A stretch of DNA of 64,000 bases from Rhodoferax sediminis. Its GTDB lineage: Bacteria > Pseudomonadota > Gammaproteobacteria > Burkholderiales > Burkholderiaceae_C. Below the pieces are notes generated by a model. That model had not been told where the DNA came from and made no database searches. It saw nothing but the letters and a program-made list of their open reading frames with translations. This document shows, one piece after another, positions 49,068 through 59,031 of the stretch (positions are counted from its first letter, which is position 1; each line of letters starts with the position of its first letter). A program made the translations under genes and the position numbers. Where the stretch lies: the NCBI RefSeq assembly GCF_006970865.1, contig NZ_CP035503.1, positions 2,369,001 through 2,433,000 on the forward strand, read 5' to 3'.

Positions 49068-51635
49068 ATGCAGAACCGTCCCCCGCCAAGCCAGCCAGGC
49101 ACGGCCAAACCAGTGGCCGCCGCGCCGATCACTTCATGGCGCAACTGGTGGCGCCGCCAGAGCCCGACCCATCAGGATCGACTGGCCTTGCTGGCGCCGA
49201 TGGCCTCGGTGCTGCTGTTCCTGGCCGCTATCGTCGTGGCCTTCTGGTACCTGCAGGTGGAGGAAATCGACCGGGAGCAGGAAGCCGTCAAACGCGATGT
49301 CGAGTACGCGCAGCAGCGAGTGCGCCTGCGCCTGCTGGAGCGCCAGGAACAACTCATGCGGCTGGCGCGCGATGTGTCCAACAAGGAAGTCGACCCCGAA
49401 GAATTCATGGCCCGCTCCGAATCGCTGGAGGCGCAGTACCCCGAAATGCTGGCCATCACCTGGATCAATGCCAGGCGCCGCATCATCGCCAGCCGGGCCG
49501 CGCCCAGCGTTCCCACGGCCCAGCAGCGCACCGCGGGCGACATCCTGAAGATCGGCGAGACCGAAAACAGCTACAGCCTGACGCGCGAGCTGCAGCAGCC
49601 CGTGTATGCCCAGCCGCCGGCGCGTGCCGACCGGGTCGCCCTGCTGCAGTTGCACGTACCGCTGGCCGACGGCGGCAAGTTCGCCGGTGTGGTACTGGGC
49701 GAATACTCGCTCGACGGCCTGCTGCGCTACGGCGTGCCGACAGAGGTGTCTGCCAAGTACTCCGTGGCGCTGCTCGACGACAAAGGCAAACTGCTGGCGG
49801 GCAATACGGTGCCGGCACGCAACCCCGCGGCCAGCCTGTTGCCGTGGACCACGCCGCCCAACGAGTACGAGGTGCCGGTCTCGCCCGTGGGCAACGGCCT
49901 GATCATCCGGGCCCAGGCCTACCGGACGTCGATGGGGGTGATCGGCAGTGGCCTGTTCTGGCTGGTCAGCGCGCTGAGCATGCTCACGGCCTGGATGCTG
50001 ATTGCCACCTGGCGCCACACCCGGCGCCGCGTGCAGGTGCAGCAGGCGCTGGTGTCGGAAACCAACTTCCGCCGTGCGATGGAGAACTCCATGCTGACCG
50101 GCATGCGTGCGCTGGACCTGCAGGGACGCATCACCTACGTCAACGCGGCCTTCTGCCAGATGACGGGCTGGAGCGAGCGCGAGCTGGTGGGACGCACCGC
50201 GCCCTTCCCCTACTGGCCCGAGGCCGACCTCGAATCGCTGTCCGCGCGGCTCGAGGACGAGCTGCACGGGCGCACCATCCCCGGCGGCTTTCAGGTGCGT
50301 GTCAAGCGCAAGAGCAACTCGCTGTTCGATGCCCGGATGTACACCTCGCCGCTGATCGACGCCCGCGGCCAGCAAACCGGCTGGATGACCTCGATGACCG
50401 ACATCACCGAGCCGAACCGCATTCGCGAGCAGCTGTCGGCCTCGTACGAGCGCTTCACCACCGTGCTGGAGGCGCTCGACGCTTCGGTGTCGGTGGCGCC
50501 GCTGGGCAGCAAGGAGCTGCTGTTTGCCAACAAGCTGTACCGGCTCTGGTTTGGCTCTCACACGGTGGGCCACCTGCAACTGGTGGCGCAGGCGGGCGTG
50601 GTCTCCAGCAGCCACCCCGGCAGCGACGACGCACAGGACGACGTCGACGGCTTCATGGGTCTGCCGACCGATACGCTGACACAGGCGCATGCGGGCCATT
50701 CCGAGGTTTTTGTGCCGGAGCTCGGCAAATGGCTCGAGGTGCGCTCGCGTTACCTCACCTGGGTGGACGGGCGTCTGGCCCAGATGGTGATTGCCACCGA
50801 CATCACGCCGCGGCGCCACGCGGAGGAACTGTCCGCCTCGCAGGCCGAGCGCGCGCAATCGGCCAGCCGGCTCATCACCATGGGCGAGATGGCGTCCAGC
50901 GTGGCGCATGAATTGAACCAGCCCCTGACCGCCATCAACAACTACTGCAACGGCATGGTCTCGCGCATCAAGGGCAAACAGATCAGCGAGGAAGACCTGC
51001 TCGCGGCGCTCGACAAAACCGCGCGGCAGGCGCAGCGCGCCGGCCACATCATCCAGCGCATCCGCTCGTTCGTGAAGCGCAGCGAACCGAACCGTACGCT
51101 GTCGGACATCCCGGCCATGGTCAACGAAGCGGTCGAGCTGGCCGGCATCGAGCTGCGCCGGCGCAACGTGCGCCTGAACCCCTACGTGGCCGCGCGCCTG
51201 CCCCAAGTCATGGTGGACCCGATCCTGATCGAGCAGGTACTGGTGAACCTGCTCAAGAACGCGGCCGAATCCATCGAGGCCTCGGAGCGCCCACCGACGC
51301 AGCGCACGGTGGAGTTGCAGGTGGTGCCGCGCCAGCTCGACGAGCAGCCGGTGGTGGAGTTTTCCGTGCTCGATTCCGGCAAGGGGCTGGCGCCCGAAGC
51401 CATGGAGCGGCTCTACGAAGCGTTCTTTTCCACCAAGGCGGAAGGCATGGGCATCGGGCTGAATTTGTGCCGCAGCATCGTAGAGTCGCACCAGGGCCGG
51501 ATGCATGCCGAGAACCTCTACAATGGCGGCGAAGTGACAGGCTGCCGTTTCTCCTTCTGGCTACCGCTCGCCAGCCCTGTCAACGACACTACGAATTCAG
51601 TAGCAACGACAAAAAACGCTGGGGTAACCGCATGA
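49068..51635 (+). CDS. membrane PAS-domain sensor histidine kinase
   Basis: 855 residues. One membrane helix at about 40-61, an extracytoplasmic sensing domain (about 62-285), a second helix at about 288-312, two PAS-like domains (from about 325, with NSMLTGMRALDLQGRITYVNAAFC, and from about 465), then a kinase core. His614 lies in SSVAHELNQPLTAINNYCNG. The ATP lid shows NLLKNAAESIEASE, LDSGKGLAPEAMERLYEAFFSTKAEGMGIGLNLCRSIVE. The H-box and core resemble DctB/FixL/TtrS kinases. It overlaps the response-regulator gene as ATGA. Divergent from aceE; the stimulus is unknown. Confidence 0.92.
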   Translation: MQNRPPPSQPGTAKPVAAAPITSWRNWWRRQSPTHQDRLALLAPMASVLLFLAAIVVAFWYLQVEEIDREQEAVKRDVEYAQQRVRLRLLERQEQLMRLARDVSNKEVDPEEFMARSESLEAQYPEMLAITWINARRRIIASRAAPSVPTAQQRTAGDILKIGETENSYSLTRELQQPVYAQPPARADRVALLQLHVPLADGGKFAGVVLGEYSLDGLLRYGVPTEVSAKYSVALLDDKGKLLAGNTVPARNPAASLLPWTTPPNEYEVPVSPVGNGLIIRAQAYRTSMGVIGSGLFWLVSALSMLTAWMLIATWRHTRRRVQVQQALVSETNFRRAMENSMLTGMRALDLQGRITYVNAAFCQMTGWSERELVGRTAPFPYWPEADLESLSARLEDELHGRTIPGGFQVRVKRKSNSLFDARMYTSPLIDARGQQTGWMTSMTDITEPNRIREQLSASYERFTTVLEALDASVSVAPLGSKELLFANKLYRLWFGSHTVGHLQLVAQAGVVSSSHPGSDDAQDDVDGFMGLPTDTLTQAHAGHSEVFVPELGKWLEVRSRYLTWVDGRLAQMVIATDITPRRHAEELSASQAERAQSASRLITMGEMASSVAHELNQPLTAINNYCNGMVSRIKGKQISEEDLLAALDKTARQAQRAGHIIQRIRSFVKRSEPNRTLSDIPAMVNEAVELAGIELRRRNVRLNPYVAARLPQVMVDPILIEQVLVNLLKNAAESIEASERPPTQRTVELQVVPRQLDEQPVVEFSVLDSGKGLAPEAMERLYEAFFSTKAEGMGIGLNLCRSIVESHQGRMHAENLYNGGEVTGCRFSFWLPLASPVNDTTNSVATTKNAGVTA

Positions 51636-52258
51636 GTTTGATTCCTAAAAAAGGAACTGTCTACGTGGTGGACGACGATGAGGCCGTGCGCGATTCGCTG
51701 CAATGGCTGCTCGAAGGCAAGGATTACCGGGTGCGCTGTTTCGAGTCGGCCGAATCGTTTTTGAGCCGCTACGACGCGCGCGAAGTGGCCTGCCTGATCG
51801 TCGACATCCGCATGGGCGGCATGACCGGACTGGAGCTGCAGGACCGGCTGGTGGAGCGCCAGTCGCCGCTGCCCGTGGTCTTCATCACCGGCCATGGCGA
51901 CGTGCCGATGGCCGTGAACACCATGAAGAAAGGCGCAATGGATTTCATCCAGAAGCCGTTCAAGGAAGACGAACTGCTGGGTCTGGTCGAGCGCATGCTG
52001 GAATCCGCGCGCAGCGCCTTCACCGATCACCAGCAGGCGGCCAGCCGCGACGCGCTGCTGTCCAAGCTGACCTCGCGCGAAGCCCAGGTGCTCGAGCGCA
52101 TCGTGGCGGGGCGCCTGAACAAGCAGATTGCCGACGACCTGGGCATCAGCATCAAGACCGTGGAGGCGCACCGTGCCAACATCATGGAAAAGCTGGGCGC
52201 CAACACCGTGGCCGACCTGCTGAAGATTGCCTTGGGACAAACTGCAGTGAAAATCTGA
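51632..52258 (+). CDS. FixJ/LuxR-type response regulator
   Basis: 208 residues: receiver domain with YVVDDDEAVRDSLQWLL, phosphoacceptor Asp58 in LIVDIRMGGMTGLEL, FITGHGDVPMAV and the conserved Lys in FIQKPFKEDEL; then a LuxR-type helix-turn-helix with LTSREAQVLERIVAGRLNKQIADDLGISIKTVEAHRANIMEKL. Partner of the upstream kinase (four-base overlap). A FixJ-like activator; divergent aceE is one possible target. A terminator follows at 52283-52314. Confidence 0.95.
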   Translation: MSLIPKKGTVYVVDDDEAVRDSLQWLLEGKDYRVRCFESAESFLSRYDAREVACLIVDIRMGGMTGLELQDRLVERQSPLPVVFITGHGDVPMAVNTMKKGAMDFIQKPFKEDELLGLVERMLESARSAFTDHQQAASRDALLSKLTSREAQVLERIVAGRLNKQIADDLGISIKTVEAHRANIMEKLGANTVADLLKIALGQTAVKI

Positions 52259-52267
52259 CGCTACGGT

Positions 52268-52313
52268 ATTTATAGCTATCAGCGCCCGCCCGATAAGGAC
52301 CAGCGGGCGTTTT
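52268..52313. repeat. dispersed palindromic repeat, copy before folD
   Basis: tatagctat is followed by cagcgcccgc...aaggaccagcgggcg. It aligns with copies at 29396-29450 and 56052-56105. Its hairpin also serves as the terminator of the two-component operon. Confidence 0.6.
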
Positions 52314-52314
52314 T
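52283..52314 (+). terminator. terminator after the response regulator
   Basis: cgcccgc (52283-52289) and gcgggcg (52303-52309) form a seven-pair stem followed by TTTTT, 24 bases after the response-regulator stop. It is made by the dispersed repeat. Confidence 0.75.
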
Positions 52315-52330
52315 ACTTGAGAACTGATAC

Positions 52331-53176
52331 ATGACCGCTCAACTCATCGACGGCAACGCGATTGCCAGACAACTGCGCACCGACGTGGCCCGGCGCACCG
52401 CCGCGCTCAAAGCCCGTGGCATCACGCCCGGCCTGGCCGTCATCCTCGTAGGCGAGGATCCGGCCAGCCAGGTCTACGTCGGCAAGAAAGTCCAGGCCTG
52501 CGCGGAAGCAGGATTGCACTCGGTGCTGGAGAAATACGACGCAACCCTGAGCGAAGCCGAGCTGCTCGCGCGCGTACAGGCACTCAACGTCGACCCGTCC
52601 ATCCACGGCATCCTGGTGCAGCTGCCCTTGCCGGCCCACATCGACGCACACAAGGTGATCGAGACCATCGCCCCGGCCAAGGATGTGGACGGCTTTCACA
52701 TCGCCAGCGCCGGCGCGCTGATGACCGGCATGCCGGGCTTCTGGTCCTGCACGCCGTATGGCTGCATCAAGCTGATCGAGAGCACCGGCATCGATCTGCG
52801 CGGCAAGCATGCCGTCGTCATCGGCCGCAGCAACAACGTGGGCAAGCCGATGGCCCTGATGCTGCTGCAAAAGAACGCCACCGTCACCATCTGCCACAGC
52901 GCCACGCGCGACCTCAAGGCGCACACGCTGCAGGCCGACGTGATCGTCGCCGCCGTCGGCAAACCCAACACGCTGACCGCCGACATGGTCAAGCCCGGCG
53001 CCGTGGTGATCGACGTGGGCATGAACCGCAACGCGCAGGGCAAGCTGTGCGGCGACGTGGATTTCGCGGGCGTGCGCGAAGTCGCCGGCTGGATCACCCC
53101 GGTGCCCGGCGGCGTGGGCCCGATGACCGTGACCATGCTGCTGGTCAACACGCTGGAGGCCGCCGAGCGCAGCTGA
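52331..53176 (+). CDS. folD: methylenetetrahydrofolate dehydrogenase/cyclohydrolase
   Basis: 281 residues, the normal FolD length. [23 protein letters not shown] contains the catalytic Lys, [27 protein letters not shown] is the folate-binding signature, and [28 protein letters not shown] binds NADP. It interconverts 5,10-methylene- and 10-formyl-tetrahydrofolate. It starts 17 bases after the terminator T-tract, so the promoter is likely within the two-component gene or the repeat. Confidence 0.96.
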   Translation: MTAQLIDGNAIARQLRTDVARRTAALKARGITPGLAVILVGEDPASQVYVGKKVQACAEAGLHSVLEKYDATLSEAELLARVQALNVDPSIHGILVQLPLPAHIDAHKVIETIAPAKDVDGFHIASAGALMTGMPGFWSCTPYGCIKLIESTGIDLRGKHAVVIGRSNNVGKPMALMLLQKNATVTICHSATRDLKAHTLQADVIVAAVGKPNTLTADMVKPGAVVIDVGMNRNAQGKLCGDVDFAGVREVAGWITPVPGGVGPMTVTMLLVNTLEAAERS

Positions 53177-53290
53177 TGTTGCCCCCACGCTTGTCGCTTC
53201 GCGTACTACGCTGCCCCCCGAGGGGGCCGCAGGTCGCCTTGGGGCGGCCCGGCGCCGGCCTCGCTGCGACCACCGCCCCCCGCCCTTGAA
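53177..53290. repeat. GC-rich intergenic repeat, copy 2
   Basis: The folD-prlC gap contains cttcgcgtactacgctgcc, a ccccccgaggggg core and ggggcggcccggcgccgg, in the same order as the inverted copy at 9478-9590. Confidence 0.55.
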
Positions 53291-53320
53291 CTTGCGGCCC
53301 CCGGCCACCAACTAAGCTGT

Positions 53321-55351
53321 ATGACCAATCCCCTGCTCGACTTCACCGACCTCCCGCTGTTTGACCAGATCCGGCCGGAGCACGTTGCCCCGGCCGTCGA
53401 CAGTTTGCTGGAGCAAGCCAACCGGGCGCTGGAGACCGTCACGCACCCGGATTTTCCGGCAACCTGGATCACCATGTCGCTGATTCTGGATGTCGCGACC
53501 GAAAAGCTGGGCCGCGCCTGGGGCGCGGTCAGCCACCTCAATGCCGTGGCCGACACGCCCGAGCTGCGCGCGGCCTACAACGCAGCGCTGCCCCAGGTGA
53601 CCGAATTCTCGACCCGGCTCGGCGCCGATGAGCGCCTGTATGCGAAGTACAAATCCATCGATGTCGCCACGCTAAACGCCGAGCAGCGCCAGGCGCACAA
53701 GAATGCGATGCGCAACTTCGTGCTCTCGGGCGCCGAACTCACAGGCGCCGCCAAGGAGCGCTTTGCCAGGCTCCAGGAACGGCAAGCCGAGATCAGCCAG
53801 AAATTCAGCGAGAACGCGCTCGACGCGACCGACGCCTTTGCGTACTATGCGCGCGAGGATGAACTCGATGGCGTGCCCGATGACGTCAAGCAGACGGCGC
53901 GGGCCGCGGCCCAGGCCGAGGACCAGGCGGGCTACAAGCTCACGCTCAAGATGCCCTGCTACCTGCCGGTCATGCAGTTTGCGCGCAGCAGCGCGCTGCG
54001 CGAGACGCTGTACCGGGCCTACGTGACCCGCGCGTCCGACCAGGCGCCCGAGGACGCACGCCCCTTCGACAACTCCGCGCTGATCGTTGAGACGCTGGCG
54101 CTGCGGCGCGAAGAGGCGCAGTTGCTGGGCTACGCGAATTTCGGCGAAGTCTCGCTGGTGCCCAAAATGGCCGAGTCGCCCGCGCAGGTCATCGCGTTCC
54201 TGCGCGACCTGGCCCACCGCGCCCGGCCCTATGCCGAAAAAGACGTGGCCGACATGCGCGCGTTCGCGCACGAGCAGCTCGGCCTCGATGACCCGCAGCC
54301 CTGGGACTGGCCCTACATCGGCGAAAAACTCAAGGAGGCGCGCTACGCCTTCAGCGAGCAGGAGGTGAAACAGTATTTCCCGGCACCCAAGGTGCTGGCC
54401 GGCCTGTTCAAAATCGTCGAGACGCTGTTCGAAGTGGCGATCCGCAAGGACAGCGCTCCGGTGTGGGATCCCGAGGTCGAGTTCTACCGCATCGAGCGCG
54501 ACGGAATATTGGTCGGCCAGTTCTACCTCGATGCCGCGGCCCGCACCGGCAAACGCGGCGGCGCCTGGATGGACGACGTGCGCGCACGCTGGCTGCGGCC
54601 CGACACCGGCGCGCTGCAGACCCCGGTGGCGCAGCTGGTGTGCAATTTTTCCCAAGGCGTCGATGGCAAGCCGCCGCTGCTCACACACGACGAGGTGACC
54701 ACGCTGTTCCACGAGTTCGGCCACGGCCTGCACCACATGCTCACGCAGGTCAACGAACACGACGTGTCGGGCATCAGCGGCGTCGAATGGGACGCGGTCG
54801 AGCTGCCCAGCCAGTTCATGGAAAACTTCTGCTGGGAGTGGGACGTCCTCCGGCACATGACGGCGCATGTGGACAGCGGAGAACCCCTGCCGCGCGCGCT
54901 GTTCGACAAGATGCTGACCGCCAAGAATTTCCAGAGCGGCCTGCAGACGCTGCGCCAGATCGAGTACTCCCTGTTCGACATGCTGCTGCATACCGAGCAC
55001 GACCCGGAGCAGGACTTCATGCCGCTGCTGCAACGGGTGCGCGAGGAAGTAGCGGTACTGCAGCCGCCGGCCTGGAGCCGCACGATGCACACCTTCAGCC
55101 ATATCTTTGCGGGCGGTTATGCGGCCGGCTATTACAGCTACAAATGGGCCGAGGTGCTGAGCGCCGATGCCTACGCGGCCTTTGAAGAGACGGCCGGCAA
55201 GGACGGCGTGGCGAATCCGCAAACCGGCAGAAAATACCGCGAGACCATTCTGGAAGTGGGTGGCAGCCGCCCCGCGATGGAATCCTTCAAGGCCTTCCGG
55301 GGTCGCGAGCCCAACCTGGATGCGCTGATGCGGCATCAGGGCATGGCTTGA
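53321..55351 (+). CDS. prlC: oligopeptidase A (M3 metallopeptidase)
   Basis: This 676-residue zinc oligopeptidase degrades short cytoplasmic peptides, including cleaved signal peptides. The catalytic motif HEFGH is at residues 464-468 in TTLFHEFGHGLHHML; the third ligand Glu is in SGVEWDAVELPSQFMENF. FDQIRPEHVAPAVDSLLEQA at the N-terminus and MHTFSHIFAGGYAAGYYSYKWAEVLSADAYAAFEE near the end are family signatures. Monocistronic or joined with the glutaredoxin-like gene 25 bases later. Confidence 0.96.
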   Translation: MTNPLLDFTDLPLFDQIRPEHVAPAVDSLLEQANRALETVTHPDFPATWITMSLILDVATEKLGRAWGAVSHLNAVADTPELRAAYNAALPQVTEFSTRLGADERLYAKYKSIDVATLNAEQRQAHKNAMRNFVLSGAELTGAAKERFARLQERQAEISQKFSENALDATDAFAYYAREDELDGVPDDVKQTARAAAQAEDQAGYKLTLKMPCYLPVMQFARSSALRETLYRAYVTRASDQAPEDARPFDNSALIVETLALRREEAQLLGYANFGEVSLVPKMAESPAQVIAFLRDLAHRARPYAEKDVADMRAFAHEQLGLDDPQPWDWPYIGEKLKEARYAFSEQEVKQYFPAPKVLAGLFKIVETLFEVAIRKDSAPVWDPEVEFYRIERDGILVGQFYLDAAARTGKRGGAWMDDVRARWLRPDTGALQTPVAQLVCNFSQGVDGKPPLLTHDEVTTLFHEFGHGLHHMLTQVNEHDVSGISGVEWDAVELPSQFMENFCWEWDVLRHMTAHVDSGEPLPRALFDKMLTAKNFQSGLQTLRQIEYSLFDMLLHTEHDPEQDFMPLLQRVREEVAVLQPPAWSRTMHTFSHIFAGGYAAGYYSYKWAEVLSADAYAAFEETAGKDGVANPQTGRKYRETILEVGGSRPAMESFKAFRGREPNLDALMRHQGMA

Positions 55352-55376
55352 CGATAATGACAGCCGGGAGATTGCA

Positions 55377-56042
55377 ATGACACGAAACATCACCACGCGT
55401 CTGGCGGCGCTCACCCTGCTGGCCACCCTGCTCGCCTTCGGCAGCATGCATGTGCACGCGCAAGCGGTGTACCGCATCGTGGGGCCGGACGGCCGGGTCA
55501 CTTTCTCGGACAAGCCGCCGCCCGCCACCGCGGGCAAGGCCACGACCATCGATGCCGGCGCCTCGGGCCCGGCTGCCAGTGGTTCGGCTCTCCCGTTCGA
55601 GCTCAAACAGGTCGCCGGCAAATATCCGGTCACGCTCTACACGGGCAGCAATTGCGGCCCGTGTGGATCGGGCCGGGCCATGCTGAGCAGCCGCGGCGTG
55701 CCGTTCACCGAGCGCACGGTCAACACGGCGCAAGATGCCGATGCGCTGCAACGCCTCAGCGGTGACAACACCCTGCCGCTCCTGACCATTGGCAGCCAGC
55801 AGCTCAAGGGTTACTCGGACACCGAGTGGAACCAGTTCCTCGATGCCGCCGGCTATCCCAAGACCTCGCAATTGCCCGCCAGCTACCGCAATCCGCCGGC
55901 CGCGCCGCTGGTGGCCGTGCAAAAACAGGCGCCCGCAACGTCCGCGACCGGCAACACGGCGCAGGAGCCATTGGCTGCGCCGGCACCGCGCCCGGCGCCG
56001 GATCGCAGCGGGGTGGACAACCCGGCGGGTATCCGCTTCTAG
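55377..56042 (+). CDS. exported glutaredoxin-like protein with DUF4124 domain
   Basis: 221 residues. Signal peptide (1-29, ending HVHAQA), a short DUF4124 region (VYRIVGPDGRVTFSDKPP), and a glutaredoxin-like thioredoxin fold with Cys93-Gly-Pro-Cys96 (YTGSNCGPCGSGRAML) and a cis-Pro loop (DNTLPLLTIG). It is likely a periplasmic thiol-disulfide protein. The C-terminal 50 residues are Ala/Pro-rich. Follows prlC in the same direction; ends in a dispersed repeat. Confidence 0.88.
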   Translation: MTRNITTRLAALTLLATLLAFGSMHVHAQAVYRIVGPDGRVTFSDKPPPATAGKATTIDAGASGPAASGSALPFELKQVAGKYPVTLYTGSNCGPCGSGRAMLSSRGVPFTERTVNTAQDADALQRLSGDNTLPLLTIGSQQLKGYSDTEWNQFLDAAGYPKTSQLPASYRNPPAAPLVAVQKQAPATSATGNTAQEPLAAPAPRPAPDRSGVDNPAGIRF

Positions 56043-56051
56043 AACTGGATC

Positions 56052-56105
56052 GCTATATTTTTTATAGCTGACTGCGCCCTGTCCTCAAGGGCTGGCGCCT
56101 GATTT
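56052..56105. repeat. dispersed palindromic repeat between glutaredoxin-like gene and rpiA
   Basis: gctata-ttttt-tatagc is followed by tgactgcgccctgtcctcaa and gggctggcgcctgattt. The region separates two convergent genes and its hairpins may end both transcripts. Confidence 0.65.
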
Positions 56106-56108
56106 CTC

Positions 56109-56780
56109 TCAGAACTTCAGGGTTTTCACACCGCCGGCCGTGCCCAGCAGGCACACATGCGCCTTCTGGTGCGCGAACACACCCACCGTCACCACGCCCG
56201 GCCACTGGTTGACCTGCGATTCAAACGCCAGCGGATCGCTGATCTGCAAGCCGGTGACATCGAGGAGGTGCTGGCCGTTGTCGGTCACGAGCGGCTGCCC
56301 GTCCGCCAGGCGCACGGTGGCGCGGCCGCCCAGCGTTGCGAATTGTCGGATGAGGCGCTGCGTCGCCATCGGGATCACCTCCACCGGCAGCGGGAATTTG
56401 CCCAGCGTGGGCACCAGTTTCGATTCATCGGCAATGCAGACGAACTGGCGCGACTGGGCAGCCACGATTTTCTCGCGCGTCAGCGCCGCGCCGCCGCCCT
56501 TGATCATGTAGCCGCGGGCGTCGATCTCGTCCGCACCGTCGATATAGACCGACAGCTCGGCCACCTCGTTGCTGTCAAACACTGTGATGCCCAGGGCCGT
56601 GAGCCGCTTTGTGGACGCCTCGGAACTCGAGACCGCGCCCTTGATCCGGTCTTTCATCGTGGCCAGCGCGTCGATGAATTTGTTCACGGTCGAGCCCGTT
56701 CCCACGCCGACGATTTCACCCGGCACCACATACTGCAGGGCGGCCTGGCCGACCAGCGTTTTGAGTTCATCTTGGGTCAT
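56109..56780 (-). CDS. rpiA: ribose-5-phosphate isomerase A
   Basis: 223 residues: [28 protein letters not shown] (phosphate loop), [44 protein letters not shown] with the catalytic Asp and Glu, and [20 protein letters not shown]. It interconverts ribose- and ribulose-5-phosphate. ATG 56780 is chosen; the upstream TTG at 56798 adds only six poorly conserved residues. Divergent from pyrD with 45 bases between the starts. Confidence 0.96.
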   Translation of the reverse strand: MTQDELKTLVGQAALQYVVPGEIVGVGTGSTVNKFIDALATMKDRIKGAVSSSEASTKRLTALGITVFDSNEVAELSVYIDGADEIDARGYMIKGGGAALTREKIVAAQSRQFVCIADESKLVPTLGKFPLPVEVIPMATQRLIRQFATLGGRATVRLADGQPLVTDNGQHLLDVTGLQISDPLAFESQVNQWPGVVTVGVFAHQKAHVCLLGTAGGVKTLKF

Positions 56781-56825
56781 GGTTCGCTTTTGAGACAATT
56801 GCAGACAGTTGCCACGAATTATCCA

Positions 56826-57878
56826 ATGTCCTTACTCCCCTACGCGCTCGCCCGCCCCTTTTTGTTTGGCCTCGACGCCGAAACCGCCCACGAACTGACC
56901 CTGCACACCCTGGCGCGCGCGCAGGGCACACCGCTCGAGTGGGCGTATTGCAATGGCCGGGTGGACGACCCCATTGAACTGGCAGGTTTGACCTTCCCGA
57001 ACCGCGTCGGGCTGGCAGCAGGGCTGGACAAGAACGCGCGCTGCATCGACGGCCTGGGTGCCATGGGCTTTGGCTTTGTGGAGGTCGGCACCGTCACGCC
57101 GAAGGCCCAGCCCGGCAACCCCAAGCCGCGCATGTTCCGCCTGCCGCAGGCCAACGCCCTGATCAACCGGCTGGGCTTCAACAACGACGGACTGGACGCC
57201 TTCATTGCCAATGTGCAGCGCTCGTCGCTGCGCGCCAGCGGGCGAAAGAATTCGATGCTGCTGGGCCTGAACATCGGCAAGAACGCCTCCACGCCGATCG
57301 AGCGCGCGACCGACGACTATGTGACCTGCCTGGACGGCGTGTACCCGCATGCCGACTACGTCACGGTCAACATCTCCAGCCCCAACACGAAGAACCTGCG
57401 CACGCTGCAAGGCGACGAGGCGCTCGATGGCCTGCTGGGCGCCCTCGCCGCGCGCAGCGAGGCACTGGCACAGCAGTACCAGAAGCGCGTGCCCCTGTTC
57501 GTGAAAATCGCGCCCGACCTGGACGAGGCACAGGTGGCGGTGATCGCCGCCGCGCTGCAGCGCCACGGCATGGACGGCGTGGTGGCCACCAACACCACGC
57601 TCGAACGCGGCGCCGTCCAGGGCCTGCCGCATGCCGAGGAGGCCGGTGGCCTGTCCGGTGCGCCGGTGTTCGAAGCCAGCAACCGCGTCATTGGCCAGCT
57701 GCGCGCGGCCCTGGGAAAAAAATTCCCCATCATCGGAGTCGGCGGTATCCTGAGCGCGCAGGACGCGCTGGGAAAGATCCGCGCGGGCGCCGACGTGGTG
57801 CAGATCTACACCGGCCTGATCTACAAGGGGCCGGAACTGGTACGGCAGGCCGCACTTTCGATTAAAAAGAGCCTGTAG
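56826..57878 (+). CDS. pyrD: dihydroorotate dehydrogenase (quinone), class 2
   Basis: 350 residues. The N-terminal helices [26 protein letters not shown] form the membrane-associated, quinone-facing domain of class 2 enzymes. The barrel contains [58 protein letters not shown] with the catalytic Ser, and [33 protein letters not shown]. It oxidises dihydroorotate to orotate in pyrimidine synthesis. Confidence 0.96.
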   Translation: MSLLPYALARPFLFGLDAETAHELTLHTLARAQGTPLEWAYCNGRVDDPIELAGLTFPNRVGLAAGLDKNARCIDGLGAMGFGFVEVGTVTPKAQPGNPKPRMFRLPQANALINRLGFNNDGLDAFIANVQRSSLRASGRKNSMLLGLNIGKNASTPIERATDDYVTCLDGVYPHADYVTVNISSPNTKNLRTLQGDEALDGLLGALAARSEALAQQYQKRVPLFVKIAPDLDEAQVAVIAAALQRHGMDGVVATNTTLERGAVQGLPHAEEAGGLSGAPVFEASNRVIGQLRAALGKKFPIIGVGGILSAQDALGKIRAGADVVQIYTGLIYKGPELVRQAALSIKKSL

Positions 57879-57904
57879 CCCATACGGGTCGGGCACTGAC
57901 AGCT

Positions 57905-57918
57905 GCTATTTCGATAGC
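57905..57918. repeat. UUCG-loop hairpin at the pyrD / oxidoreductase junction
   Basis: gctat-ttcg-atagc lies 27 bases after the pyrD stop and overlaps the stop of the convergent gene. The arms are those of the dispersed gctat/atagc family. Confidence 0.5.
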
Positions 57919-59006
57919 AAGCGGACCACATACTCACCGATCGCCAGCGCGCTGGTGAGCCCCGGCGACTCGATGCCGAACAGGTTGACCAGTCCCGGCA
58001 CGCCGTGCTCGGCCGGCCCTTGAATCAGGAAGTCCCGGGCCGCCGCGTGTGCCGGCGCGATCTTGGGGCGAATGCCCGCATAGCCGGGGATCAAGGCGCC
58101 GTCCGGCAGGCCCGGCCAGTACTTGCGCACCTCGGCATAGAACGCATCGCCGCGTGCGGGGTCCACCACCAGATCGTCGGGCGAATCCACCCACTGCACG
58201 TCGGGGCCGAATTTGGCCTGGCCGCCGAGATCGATGGTCAGGTGTACGCCCAGGCCGGCGGTTTCGGGCACGGGGTAGATCAGGCGGCCAAACGGCGAGC
58301 GGCCCGAGAGCGTGAAGTAGCTGCCCTTGGCGTAGTAGCTCGGCGGCACATGGCGCGCATCGAGGCCGGCAAACTTTGACGCCAGCGCCGGCGCACGCAG
58401 TCCGGCCGCGTTCACCACCGTCGTCGCCCGCAATTCCGTGTCGTCGCAGGCTATCAAAGTAATAGCATCTTGCGTATATTTGGCGCTGGCCAGCGGCGAA
58501 TTCAGTGCGACCATCCCGCCTGCGTGCTCGAGATCGCCCTGCAAGGCCAGCATCAGCGCATGGCTGTCCACGATGCCGGTGCCGGGCGAGTGCAGCGCCG
58601 CCATGCATTCGAGCTGCGGCTCCAGCGCCCTGGCCTGCCCGCGCGTGAGCCGCTGCAGGTCATGCACGCCGTTGGCGCGCGCCTGGTCGATGATGGCGGA
58701 GAGCTGCGCCACCTGTGCCTTTGACGTGGCCACAATCAGCTTGCCGCAGCGCCGGTGCGCAATGCCGCGCTCGGCGCAGTAGGCGTACAACAGCTGCTTG
58801 CCCTGCACGCACAGCCGCGCCTTGAGCGAGCCGGTGGCGTAGTAAATTCCCGCATGAATGACTTCGCTGTTGCGCGAGCTGGTGCCGGTGCCGATCGCGT
58901 CCAACGCCTCCAGCACCATCACCTCGCGCCCCTGCAAGGCCAGCGCCCGCGCGACGGCCAGCCCGACCACCCCCGCGCCAATCACCACGCAATCGACCTT
59001 GTCCAC
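57906..59006 (-). CDS. FAD-dependent oxidoreductase, LhgO/glycine-oxidase-like
   Basis: About 366 residues. N-terminal FAD site [31 protein letters not shown] and [32 protein letters not shown] match L-2-hydroxyglutarate oxidase-like proteins. [13 protein letters not shown] and [21 protein letters not shown] follow, and GYAGIRPKI precedes the end. The precise substrate is uncertain. Start GTG 59006 is chosen since homology begins with (V/M)DKVDCVVIG; an ATG-less longer frame exists. It follows the N-formylglutamate-amidohydrolase-like gene by 25 bases. A gctat/atagc repeat lies in its coding sequence at 58450-58466. Confidence 0.87.
   Translation of the reverse strand: MDKVDCVVIGAGVVGLAVARALALQGREVMVLEALDAIGTGTSSRNSEVIHAGIYYATGSLKARLCVQGKQLLYAYCAERGIAHRRCGKLIVATSKAQVAQLSAIIDQARANGVHDLQRLTRGQARALEPQLECMAALHSPGTGIVDSHALMLALQGDLEHAGGMVALNSPLASAKYTQDAITLIACDDTELRATTVVNAAGLRAPALASKFAGLDARHVPPSYYAKGSYFTLSGRSPFGRLIYPVPETAGLGVHLTIDLGGQAKFGPDVQWVDSPDDLVVDPARGDAFYAEVRKYWPGLPDGALIPGYAGIRPKIAPAHAAARDFLIQGPAEHGVPGLVNLFGIESPGLTSALAIGEYVVRLLSK
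58450..58466. repeat. gctat/atagc palindrome inside the FAD oxidoreductase gene
   Basis: gctat-caaagta-atagc within codons for a loop before a surface strand. Same arms and spacer length (seven) as the copy at 6837-6853. Confidence 0.5.
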
Positions 59007-59031
59007 CCGGCAGTCCAGCGCGCCTGAGCGG